NCBI GenBank assembly: GCA_964346085.1
Contig: CAYFSZ010000047.1
Location: 1 to 11,458, forward strand
Direction: 5' to 3'
Source: UBA5436 sp964346085
Lineage (GTDB): Bacteria > Bacillota > Clostridia > Saccharofermentanales > DTU023
Length of the DNA: 11,458 bases
Shown: positions 1 through 5,956 of the stretch, one piece after another
Layout of the letters: the number at the start of each line of letters is the position of its first letter
Position numbering within the stretch: position 1 is the stretch's first letter
The notes under the pieces: generated by a model
Seen by the model: only the letters and a program-made list of their open reading frames with translations
Told to the model about the DNA's origin: nothing
The model's database searches: none
Translations under genes and position numbers: made by a program

Positions 1-18
1 TTTTGGCGTCGCCTTTAA
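1..18 (+). CDS. infA: Translation initiation factor IF-1, last five codons (partial)
   Basis: Reading from base 1 gives F-W-R-R-L and then TAA at 16-18. IF-1 proteins end in a short aromatic/basic tail of this kind after the OB-fold, and infA directly precedes rpmJ in most Bacillota ribosomal clusters. The identification rests on these five residues and on position alone. IF-1 binds the 30S A site during initiation. The 38 bases between this stop and rpmJ show only a rpmJ SD (AAAGGGG, 45-51). Confidence 0.45.
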   Translation, partial: FWRRL

Positions 19-56
19 GGGGCAATTTTTTTGTTGCTAAAAAGAAAGGGGAACCT

Positions 57-170
57 ATGAAAGTAAAACCATCGGTAAAACCGATCTGCGAGAAATGTAA
101 AGTCATTAAACGCAAGGGCAGAGTTATGGTCATTTGCTCTGATCCTAGACACAAACAAAGACAAGGATAA
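57..170 (+). CDS. rpmJ: Large ribosomal subunit protein L36 (bL36), zinc-ribbon form
   Basis: A 37-residue, very basic protein, the usual length for L36. It starts MKVKPSVKPICEKC and ends HKQRQG. It keeps the zinc-ribbon ligands C11, C14, C27 and H32 (C-x2-C-x12-C-x4-H), so it is the zinc-binding (C+) paralogue rather than the zinc-free form induced under zinc shortage. L36 is a late-assembling 50S component. The start is fixed by an AAAGGGG SD at 45-51, five bases before the ATG. It lies between probable infA and rpsM, the classic cluster order. Its stop codon is inside the 5' arm of a 9-bp inverted repeat. Confidence 0.95.
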   Translation: MKVKPSVKPICEKCKVIKRKGRVMVICSDPRHKQRQG

Positions 171-193
171 TCAAGAATTTAGCACTTGATTAT
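167..193 (+). other. 9-bp RNA hairpin spanning the rpmJ stop codon
   Basis: ATAATCAAG at 167-175 is perfectly complementary to CTTGATTAT at 185-193, with a nine-base loop. The 5' arm contains the rpmJ stop codon, so translating ribosomes would melt it. No T-run follows (TGTTGAGG comes next), so it does not look like an intrinsic terminator. It may be an RNA-processing or stability element, or the first stem of the rpsM leader. The pairing is seen directly; any role is inferred. Confidence 0.5.
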
Positions 194-323
194 TGTTGAG
201 GACACGATTACGAGGATGCGGCTGCATCAATCTTATTAACCGAAGATTGTTGTTTTCCTTCAAACGTGTTGTTCAAAAAATAGTTGAATTAAAAAAAACA
301 CTAAGATTGATGGAGGTGCATTA
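194..323 (+). promoter_or_regulatory. Structured leader upstream of rpsM, candidate S4 autoregulatory element
   Basis: This gap is much longer than the others in the operon and holds several possible helices. GATGC 215-219 pairs with GCATC 224-228, with a four-base loop. CAATCTT 228-234 pairs with AAGATTG 243-249. ACACG 202-206 pairs with CGTGT 265-269 and could enclose both. TTCAA 272-276 pairs with TTGAA 284-288. In addition CATCAATCTTA 225-235 is perfectly complementary to TAAGATTGATG 302-312, which touches the rpsM SD (GGAGGTG, 312-318). The last helix excludes the 228-249 hairpin, so two states with different SD access are possible. In E. coli S4 represses its operon by binding a pseudoknot at the rpsM start, and rpsD is in the operon here. 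Ligand and function are inference. No clear promoter is visible. Confidence 0.5.
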
Positions 324-671
324 ATGGCACGTATTGCTGGGGTGGATATACCCAATGAAAAACGTGTGGAAATCGGACTTACATACATTTATGGTGTAGG
401 CTTAACTACATCCAAGAATGTATTGGCTAAATGTGAAATAAATCCCGATACACGCGTTAAAGATTTAACTGAAACAGAAATCACAAATATTCGTGATGTC
501 CTCGAAGAAGAATACAGAATTGAAGGTGATTTACGCCGTGAAATCGCAATGAATATCAAACGTTTAACAGATATTGGTTGCTATCGTGGTCGTCGTCACC
601 GTGCTGGTCTCCCTGTTCGTGGTCAACGAACAAAAACAAATGCAAGAACCCGTAAGGGCAGAAAACGTTAA
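324..671 (+). CDS. rpsM: Small ribosomal subunit protein S13 (uS13)
   Basis: S13 sits in the 30S head and contacts the P-site tRNA and the inter-subunit bridge with L5. The 115-residue product opens with MARIAGVDIPNEKRVEIGLTYI, continues into the helix-two-turn-helix region (about 10-60), and has the family's basic signature near 91-112 (RHRAGLPVRGQ, then TNARTRKG). The C-terminus stops at KGRKR, several residues shorter than Bacillus-type S13, which has a further lysine-rich tail. The start is set by GGAGGTG at 312-318, five bases ahead of the ATG. It is the first gene after the structured leader and lies 12 bases before rpsK, so any leader control would act here first. Confidence 0.97.
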   Translation: MARIAGVDIPNEKRVEIGLTYIYGVGLTTSKNVLAKCEINPDTRVKDLTETEITNIRDVLEEEYRIEGDLRREIAMNIKRLTDIGCYRGRRHRAGLPVRGQRTKTNARTRKGRKR

Positions 672-683
672 TAGGGGGTAAAT

Positions 684-1079
684 ATGGCAAAAGCAAAAAG
701 AAAAACACGTGTAAGACGTCGTCAGAAAAAGAATGAAGCTAAAGGTCAAGCTCATATTCATTCTTCTTTTAATAATACTATCGTCACAATTACAGACTTA
801 AAAGGTAATGTAATTTCATGGTCAAGCGCTGGTGCACAAGGCATGAAAGGTTCCCGTAAAGGAACACCATTTGCTGCACAATTAACAGCAGAAACAGCTG
901 CAAAAGCTGCGATGGACCAAGGTATGCAAACAGTAGAAGTTTATGTAAAAGGTCCTGGTTCAGGAAGAGAATCCGCAATCAGAGCTCTTGATACAGCAGG
1001 TTTGGAAGTTGTCTTAATTAAAGACGTGACACCAATCCCACATAATGGTTGCAGACCACCAAAAAGAAGAAGAATTTAA
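684..1079 (+). CDS. rpsK: Small ribosomal subunit protein S11 (uS11)
   Basis: S11 is a 30S platform protein that contacts 16S rRNA near the E site. The 131-residue sequence has a very basic N-terminus (1-20), the conserved core HIHSSFNNTIVTITD (24-38), WSSAGAQGMKGSRKGTPFAA (46-65), and the near-invariant tail DVTPIPHNGCRPPKRRR (114-130). Length matches the family. An AGGGGGT SD at 673-679 lies four bases before the ATG. The stop codon at 1077-1079 shares bases with the rpsD SD, giving tight coupling to the next gene. Confidence 0.97.
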   Translation: MAKAKRKTRVRRRQKKNEAKGQAHIHSSFNNTIVTITDLKGNVISWSSAGAQGMKGSRKGTPFAAQLTAETAAKAAMDQGMQTVEVYVKGPGSGRESAIRALDTAGLEVVLIKDVTPIPHNGCRPPKRRRI

Positions 1080-1087
1080 GGAGGAGG
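1078..1087 (+). promoter_or_regulatory. SD of rpsD, overlapping the rpsK stop codon
   Basis: AAGGAGGAGG is close to the full anti-SD complement and begins inside the TAA of rpsK. It lies six bases before the ATG at 1094. This places the rpsD start 45 bases downstream of an earlier in-frame ATG at 1049 that has no such site and falls inside rpsK. Confidence 0.85.
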
Positions 1088-1093
1088 ATCAAT

Positions 1094-1675
1094 ATGGCTA
1101 GAGATATGTCACCAATTTTGAAACGTTGTCGCTCTTTAGGGATTGAGCCTCAAGTAATGGGGATTAATAAAAAATCAAATCGTAATCCTCAAAACGCTCG
1201 TCGTAAAGAAAGCGAATATGGTCGCCAATTACGTGAAAAACAAAAAGTTAAATTTATCTATGGCGTTTTAGAAAAACAATTTAGAAATCTTTTTGACCGT
1301 GCTTCACGTATGAACGGTGTTACCGGTGAAAACTTATTACAATTATTAGAATTGCGTTTAGATAATGCAATCTTCAGATTACGTTTAGCAGATACAAGAG
1401 CACAAGCAAGACAATATGTTTCACACTCACATTTCTTAGTAAATGGTAAACGCTTAAACGTTCCATCAGCTACATTACGTGTAGGTGATGTCATCACATT
1501 AAAAGATACTTCTAAAAAATTAGAGCCTTTCAAAGAAGTTGAAAAAGCTGTAGTACCAGAATGGTTATCCATCAACTGGGATACTTTAGAAGCAAAAGTT
1601 GTTGGACTTCCTTCACGTTCGGATATCGACTTCGAAGTTGAAGAAACATTAATCGTTGAGTTGTATTCTAGATAA
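1094..1675 (+). CDS. rpsD: Small ribosomal subunit protein S4 (uS4), short N-terminus
   Basis: S4 is a primary 16S rRNA-binding assembly protein and, in many bacteria, the autorepressor of the operon that carries it. The protein has 193 residues, against about 200-206 in most bacteria. The conserved body runs from SEYGRQLREKQK (40-51) through the S4 RNA-binding domain (about 88-150, with TRAQARQYVSHSHFLVNGKR at 101-120) to the terminal VELYSR. The N-terminal part is short and has one cysteine (C12), so it cannot form the four-cysteine zinc site of many S4 proteins. The ATG at 1094 was chosen over an in-frame upstream ATG because GGAGGAGG at 1080-1087 is six bases away. In B. subtilis rpsD lies alone elsewhere; here it is between rpsK and rpoA. 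Confidence 0.96.
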   Translation: MARDMSPILKRCRSLGIEPQVMGINKKSNRNPQNARRKESEYGRQLREKQKVKFIYGVLEKQFRNLFDRASRMNGVTGENLLQLLELRLDNAIFRLRLADTRAQARQYVSHSHFLVNGKRLNVPSATLRVGDVITLKDTSKKLEPFKEVEKAVVPEWLSINWDTLEAKVVGLPSRSDIDFEVEETLIVELYSR

Positions 1676-1727
1676 TAATTCATCTTGAACGAACTCATTG
1701 ATATTTTAAAACTTTAAGGAGGCCTTA

Positions 1728-2681
1728 ATGATCGAAGAAAGACAACCTATTATCGAATGCATAGAGAAAAATGATAATAATTCATATGGCAAATATACTG
1801 TTGAGCCTCTAGAACGTGGTTACGGTACTACAATTGGTAATGCGTTAAGAAGAGTATTACTTTCATCATTACCCGGATATGCTGTTACTGCAATTCGCGT
1901 TGAAAATGTATATCATGAATTTTCTACGGTGCCTGGTGTTATCGAAGATATGACTGAAATTATTTTGAACGTAAAAGAGATAAGAGCTAAATTAAACACA
2001 GAAGGTCCAAAAACTGTCATAATCAATACAGAAGATGGATTTGCAGGTGAAGTTAAAGCTGGTGATATCGTCAGAGATGATGAAGTTGAAATTTTAAATC
2101 CTGATCTTGTTATCGCTACATTAAATGGTGATGGAAAATTATTTATGGAATTAACGATTGATCAAGGAATTGGCTATCGTAGTGCTGAATTTAATAAAGT
2201 TCCAAATCAACCAATTGGTGTGATTCCTGTTGATTCAATTTTCAACCCAGTCAGAAAAGTTAACTACCGTGTAGAAGATACACGTGTTGGTCAAGTTACT
2301 GACTATGACAAATTGACGATTGAAGTTTGGACAGATGGTACAGTTGAAACAGAAGATGCTTTAGATTATGCTTCTCAACACTTGATTCAACACTTTGCAT
2401 TATTCTCCGATTTAGAAACTGAAATCGAAGAAGTGCATGAAGAAGTTGAAATTGAAGAAGAACCACAAAATCAAGTATATGAAGTCTTAATTGAAGATTT
2501 AGACTTTTCTGTTCGTACTTATAACTGCCTCAAACGTGCAGGTATAAATACTGTCGGTGATTTAGTTGCAAAAGCCGAATCCGATATGATGAAAATTAGA
2601 AACTTAGGACGTAAATCCTTAGAAGAAATTATTGTCAAATTAGAAGATATGGGCTTATCTCTATCAAATGACGAAGCTTAA
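1728..2681 (+). CDS. rpoA: RNA polymerase alpha subunit
   Basis: The alpha dimer seeds RNA polymerase assembly, and its C-terminal domain contacts UP elements and activators. The 317-residue protein has the N-terminal dimerization domain (about 1-228) with LERGYGTTIGNALRRVLLSS (28-47), an acidic linker (about 229-250, mostly Glu), and the C-terminal helix-hairpin-helix domain (about 252-311). That domain keeps SVRTYNCLKRAGI (261-273), where R263 and N266 match the DNA-contacting R265 and N268 of E. coli, and LGRKSLEEI (293-301). An AAGGAGG SD at 1716-1722 lies five bases before the ATG. The 52-base gap after rpsD shows no terminator, consistent with co-transcription in the alpha operon. Confidence 0.97.
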   Translation: MIEERQPIIECIEKNDNNSYGKYTVEPLERGYGTTIGNALRRVLLSSLPGYAVTAIRVENVYHEFSTVPGVIEDMTEIILNVKEIRAKLNTEGPKTVIINTEDGFAGEVKAGDIVRDDEVEILNPDLVIATLNGDGKLFMELTIDQGIGYRSAEFNKVPNQPIGVIPVDSIFNPVRKVNYRVEDTRVGQVTDYDKLTIEVWTDGTVETEDALDYASQHLIQHFALFSDLETEIEEVHEEVEIEEEPQNQVYEVLIEDLDFSVRTYNCLKRAGINTVGDLVAKAESDMMKIRNLGRKSLEEIIVKLEDMGLSLSNDEA

Positions 2682-2705
2682 TGAGAGGCAATGGAGGATT
2701 AAAAA

Positions 2706-3230
2706 ATGGCTGTAAATAGAAAGCTTGGTCGTGCATCAGATGTACGTCGCTCAATGTTAAAAGGATTAACAACAGCTTTGTTGGTAAATGGTAAAATTAG
2801 AACCACTTTAACAAGAGCTTCAGAAGTCCAACGCATGGCAGAAAAATGTATTACTTTAGCTGTAAAAGAGCATAAGAATTTTGATACTGCTGAAAAAGAA
2901 GTTTCAAAAGCTAAATTAGACGGCAAAGGTAAAAAAATCTTAGAAAAGAAAACTTCTAAAAACGGAAAAGAATACGACGTTGTAGTACGTGAATCCAAAA
3001 TGGAAATGGTTCAAATTGATCATCCTTCACGTTTACACGCTAGACGTAAATTGATTTCCAAATTACATGAATTCCATACAGATAATGGACAACGTGTGAA
3101 TACTGTTAATCATTTGTTTAATGAAGTGGCACCTAAATATGTAGATAGAAAAGGTGGCTACACAAGAATTATTAAAATTGGACCTAGACGTGGTGACGCT
3201 GCTGAAATGGTTATTTTAGAACTTATTTAA
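2706..3230 (+). CDS. rplQ: Large ribosomal subunit protein L17 (bL17) with ~50-residue insert
   Basis: L17 lies near the exit-tunnel side of the 50S subunit. Both family halves are present: MAVNRKLGRASDVRRSMLKG at the start and, late in the protein, LHARRKLISKL (110-120), LFNEVAPKY (137-145) and GGYTRIIKIGPRRGDAAEM (150-168). The total of 174 residues exceeds the usual ~115-130. The excess is a lysine/glutamate-rich segment at about 55-108, exactly between the first helical region and LHARR. It includes a GKGKK and a SKNGKEYDVVV strand-like run, and stays in frame with normal codon use. I recall similar inserts in some clostridial L17 proteins, but cannot check. The SD is TGGAGG at 2692-2697. 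A promoter-like sequence and a terminator hairpin follow. Confidence 0.95.
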   Translation: MAVNRKLGRASDVRRSMLKGLTTALLVNGKIRTTLTRASEVQRMAEKCITLAVKEHKNFDTAEKEVSKAKLDGKGKKILEKKTSKNGKEYDVVVRESKMEMVQIDHPSRLHARRKLISKLHEFHTDNGQRVNTVNHLFNEVAPKYVDRKGGYTRIIKIGPRRGDAAEMVILELI

Positions 3231-3259
3231 TTTTCAGTTTTCTATAATTCATGTATAAT
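3231..3259 (+). promoter_or_regulatory. Candidate sigma-A promoter for ecfA, just after the rplQ stop
   Basis: TTTTCA at 3231-3236 (four of six to TTGACA) is followed after exactly 17 bases by a perfect -10 box TATAAT at 3254-3259. Transcription would start near 3266, so the RNA would begin just before the 3272-3297 hairpin. A second TATAAT at 3243-3248 lacks a good -35. The match is seen in the sequence; activity is inferred. Confidence 0.5.
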
Positions 3260-3271
3260 ATGTAAAAGATT

Positions 3272-3300
3272 AAAGGCATCCCTTAGTGGATGCCTTTCTT
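3272..3300 (+). terminator. Intrinsic terminator of the ribosomal-protein/rpoA operon
   Basis: AAAGGCATCC (3272-3281) and GGATGCCTTT (3288-3297) form a perfect 10-bp stem with a six-base loop. The T-rich tail TTTCTT (3295-3300) partly lies in the stem. It sits 41 bases after rplQ. The T-run is short, so termination may be partial and leave some read-through into ecfA. The 3' arm bases CCTTT (3293-3297) could alternatively pair with AAAGG (3301-3305) in the ecfA SD. Confidence 0.75.
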
Positions 3301-3317
3301 AAAGGAGAATCTTTGAT

Positions 3318-5123
3318 TTGAATTCAATAAATGAGGCGATAAGAATAGAAGATGTCTCTTTTTCTTATGCCGGACAATCTGAACAATCGTTTGAATCCCA
3401 AGCTCTCAACAGAGTGAACTTAATGTTCAAGAAAAAACATCATATTGCTGTTCTTGGTCGAAATGGATCAGGGAAGTCAACATTGGCAAAGCTCATTAAC
3501 GGCTTACTTTTGCCGAGTGAGGGCAATGTTATCGTTTTTGGCAAGAATACGAATTCCAGTGATTATATTTGGGAAATTCGGCAGTCATGTGGCATGGTTT
3601 TTCAAAATCCGGATAATCAGATTGTTGGAACGACTGTAGAAGAAGATGTTGCCTTTGGACCTGAAAATTTGGGTGTGCCTTCAAACGAGATACGAGAAAG
3701 AGTTGATCGTTGTTTGGCACTTGTTGGATTAAGTGAATACGCAAAAAAATCTCCTAGTCAATTGTCAGGTGGGCAAAAGCAAAAACTAGCGATTGCTGGT
3801 ATTCTAGCTATGCAGCCTCAATGCATTATTTTGGATGAAGCAACATCGATGCTAGACCCACAGACAAGTCATGACTTAATGAATTTAATTCAAGAATTAA
3901 GAGATCAATTTTCTTTAACCATCATTGATATCACGCATGATATTCAAAATGCAATTTTGGCAGATTATATTTTTGTGCTAAATAAAGGTGAAATTCTAGC
4001 TGAGGGAACACCTAGAGAAATCTTTACACAAGATCAATTGTTAGTTGAGGCTGGCCTTGAGTTTCCACGATATCTTGATGTTTTCAAAGATATACAAAGA
4101 GATATTATATTACCAGAATCTTATTTTACCAAAGCTGAAAGCAATTTGATTTTTACTGAAGAAGAAGTGATAGCCGAATTTGAGAGCTTAAAGGAAAAGT
4201 CTTATATAGCAAAACAGATAACAAATTATTCAAAAGAAGATTCAAAACAGACAACAAATAAATCTATTATTCAGATCGAACATTTAAATTTTTCCTATCA
4301 AAGAAATACATCGCAGGAAGTCAAAGCATTGAATGATATTTCATTTTCGATTTCTGAAGGTGAGCTGATTACCATTATTGGGCATTCAGGATCAGGTAAA
4401 TCAACTTTAATTAGCCATTTAAATGGATTAATTCAGCCACAAACAGGCAAAGTAAGAGTAATGGATTATTCGACCAGCGAAGACAAAGACATTCGTGAAA
4501 TTCGTAGACATGTAGGACTTTTGTTCCAATATCCGGAACATCAACTTTTTGAGAACACTGTCTATGAAGATATCACGTTCGGACCGAGACAATTCAAATT
4601 TGATGAAAAAACAATTGAAGAAAATGTAAAGAAAGCAATTCAGATTGTTAACATTGATGAATCCATTTTAAAAAAGTCTCCATTCGAGCTTTCTGGTGGT
4701 CAGCAAAGACGTGTTGCGATTGCTGGAGTTATTTCAATGGATAGTGACATATATGTTTTAGATGAGCCAGCAGCAGGTTTGGATCCAGTTGGTCGAGAAG
4801 AGATTTTTTCTTATATCTCAGAGCTACGCAAACTTGGAAAAACAATTATTCTTATCACGCATGATATGAATTTAGCAGCTGAGTTATCAGATCGTGTGAT
4901 GGTTTTAAGTAAAGGGGAATTAATTGGTTTTGATGTAGTGGAAAAAATATTCTCGAATTCTGAATTATTAAAAGAAGCAGGCTTGCGTGAACCTGATATT
5001 TATCATTTCTCAAATAAATTATCGAACCGTTTAGAAAAACCATTAACTGCATTTCGAAAAGAAGAGCTCAAACATAAGTTAATGAAGTATTTAGCTGAAG
5101 GAACAGGTGATAATCATGAATGA
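3318..5123 (+). CDS. Fused EcfA1-EcfA2 ATPase of an ECF transporter
   Basis: This protein carries both ATPases of an energy-coupling factor importer in one 601-residue chain. The first ABC domain (about 7-245) has Walker A GRNGSGKST (47-55), Q-loop QNPDNQ (96-101), signature LSGGQ (149-153), Walker B with D173/E174, and H207. A C-terminal extension to about 291 and a hydrophilic linker (about 292-315) follow. The second ABC domain (316-560) has GHSGSGKST (355-363), QYPEHQ (404-409), LSGGQ (458-462), D482/E483 and H515. The QNPDNQ half resembles EcfA1 and the QYPEHQ half EcfA2, which are normally separate ~280-residue proteins in that order. No in-frame ATG, GTG or TTG exists in the linker, so the second half cannot start separately there. 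The start is TTG, ten bases after AAAGGAG (3301-3307). The 3' end overlaps ecfT by eight bases. Confidence 0.93.
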   Translation: MNSINEAIRIEDVSFSYAGQSEQSFESQALNRVNLMFKKKHHIAVLGRNGSGKSTLAKLINGLLLPSEGNVIVFGKNTNSSDYIWEIRQSCGMVFQNPDNQIVGTTVEEDVAFGPENLGVPSNEIRERVDRCLALVGLSEYAKKSPSQLSGGQKQKLAIAGILAMQPQCIILDEATSMLDPQTSHDLMNLIQELRDQFSLTIIDITHDIQNAILADYIFVLNKGEILAEGTPREIFTQDQLLVEAGLEFPRYLDVFKDIQRDIILPESYFTKAESNLIFTEEEVIAEFESLKEKSYIAKQITNYSKEDSKQTTNKSIIQIEHLNFSYQRNTSQEVKALNDISFSISEGELITIIGHSGSGKSTLISHLNGLIQPQTGKVRVMDYSTSEDKDIREIRRHVGLLFQYPEHQLFENTVYEDITFGPRQFKFDEKTIEENVKKAIQIVNIDESILKKSPFELSGGQQRRVAIAGVISMDSDIYVLDEPAAGLDPVGREEIFSYISELRKLGKTIILITHDMNLAAELSDRVMVLSKGELIGFDVVEKIFSNSELLKEAGLREPDIYHFSNKLSNRLEKPLTAFRKEELKHKLMKYLAEGTGDNHE

Positions 5124-5931
5124 TCGTTTACTACTAGGTAAATATTATGCGGGTCATTCAATCTTACATCGCTTAGACCCACGTACAAAATTAATTTTAC
5201 TCATTGTTCTAATGATTACTATTTTGATGCCGAGTACGACCTTGCCAATGCTATTAATTTTTGTTTTTTCATGTATTTTGATGTACATTTCGAAGATACC
5301 GTTACGAGTCATTCTTGGCGGTTTGCGTTCTGTCGTATTTCTTGTGATTTTTGCATTTATAATCAATCTTTTTAGTGGTCAAGGGAATATTTTATTTGAG
5401 TATTACTTTATCAAAGTCACAGAAGAGGGACTGAAAAATGCATTTTTACTATCATTCCGATTAATTATGCTAGTGCTGGATACAACACTTTTTCTTACTC
5501 TAACAACGACAACTTTACAATTATCTGATGGCATTGAAAAATTATTAAAACCTTTAGAAAAAATCAAATTTCCTGCGCATGATATTGCCATGATGATGTC
5601 GATAGCTTTACGATTCGTTCCGACACTTCTAGAAGAAACAGAAAAAATCATCAAGGCACAAAGTTCACGTGGTGCGAATTACGATACAGGTGGATTTTTT
5701 AATAAGTTAAGAGGCTATGTAGCAATCATCGTTCCATTATTTATCAGTTGCTTCCGACGAGCAGATGAATTGGCTTCGGCAATGGAAGCTCGTTGTTATC
5801 GTGGAGGTGTGGGACGTACGAAACTTAAAGAACTAAGATATACAAAAGATGATTTGATTTTTACCATCTTTTTCTTGATTTGTTGTGCAATCGTATTATT
5901 CTCACATTTTTACCTGCCAAATTTGTTATAA
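5116..5931 (+). CDS. ecfT: ECF transporter transmembrane subunit EcfT
   Basis: EcfT is the membrane scaffold that couples the two ATPases to interchangeable substrate-binding S components. The 271-residue protein begins MNDRLLLGKYYAGHSILHRL with the family's LDPRTK (20-25), then has hydrophobic segments at about 26-57, 64-86, 106-131, 153-171 and 245-267. The two coupling motifs that dock on the ATPases are present: AQSSRGANYD (181-190) and AMEARCYRGG (222-231). ATG 5116 was preferred to GTG 5107 because AGGTGA at 5105-5110 is a good SD five bases before the ATG and EcfT proteins normally begin close to this point. The start overlaps the ecfA end by eight bases, indicating translational coupling. 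The TAA stop is inside a promoter-like -10 box. Confidence 0.94.
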   Translation: MNDRLLLGKYYAGHSILHRLDPRTKLILLIVLMITILMPSTTLPMLLIFVFSCILMYISKIPLRVILGGLRSVVFLVIFAFIINLFSGQGNILFEYYFIKVTEEGLKNAFLLSFRLIMLVLDTTLFLTLTTTTLQLSDGIEKLLKPLEKIKFPAHDIAMMMSIALRFVPTLLEETEKIIKAQSSRGANYDTGGFFNKLRGYVAIIVPLFISCFRRADELASAMEARCYRGGVGRTKLKELRYTKDDLIFTIFFLICCAIVLFSHFYLPNLL

Positions 5932-5932
5932 T
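5924..5932 (+). promoter_or_regulatory. Candidate extended -10 promoter before the ROK kinase
   Basis: TGTTATAAT is a perfect extended -10 (TGnTATAAT) and contains the ecfT stop codon. It predicts a start near 5939, giving a leader of about 18 bases with the GGAGG SD. I see no convincing -35, but extended -10 promoters often do without. In an AT-rich genome such a match can arise by chance. Confidence 0.4.
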
Positions 5933-5956
5933 AAAACAAAAAAACTGGAGGCGCAT

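Noticed and set aside
19..37. GCAA/TTGC hairpin with T-run after infA, as a terminator
   Set aside because: The stem is only four base pairs and the T-run lies in the loop, so it would not terminate transcription.
564..761. Minus-strand open frame across the end of rpsM and start of rpsK
   Set aside because: It lies antisense to two certain ribosomal protein genes, has a low-complexity translation and no SD. The other minus-strand frames (for example 1258-1698, 2699-2998, 8497-8841) were dropped for the same reason.
1049..1093. Upstream in-frame ATG extending rpsD by 15 residues
   Set aside because: The extension is the end of rpsK read out of frame, is not S4-like, and the strong SD at 1080-1087 serves the ATG at 1094.
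3243..3248. First TATAAT after rplQ as the -10 box
   Set aside because: A -35 box at proper spacing would fall inside the rplQ end and is poor; the second TATAAT (3254-3259) has a correct 17-base spacing to TTTTCA.
4180..4270. Hidden separate start for EcfA2 inside the linker
   Set aside because: AAAGGAAA at about 4190 looks like an SD, but no ATG, GTG or TTG follows in frame before the second ABC domain.
5121..5123. TGA read as tryptophan (Mollicutes-type code)
   Set aside because: TGA ends ecfA at the family's expected end, overlapping the ecfT start, and tryptophan is written TGG throughout, so the standard code is sufficient.
5885..5956. Upstream in-frame ATG extending the ROK kinase by 24 residues
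   Set aside because: The extension is out-of-frame ecfT sequence with no SD; GGAGG at 5947-5951 fits ATG 5957, which starts the typical ROK N-terminus.
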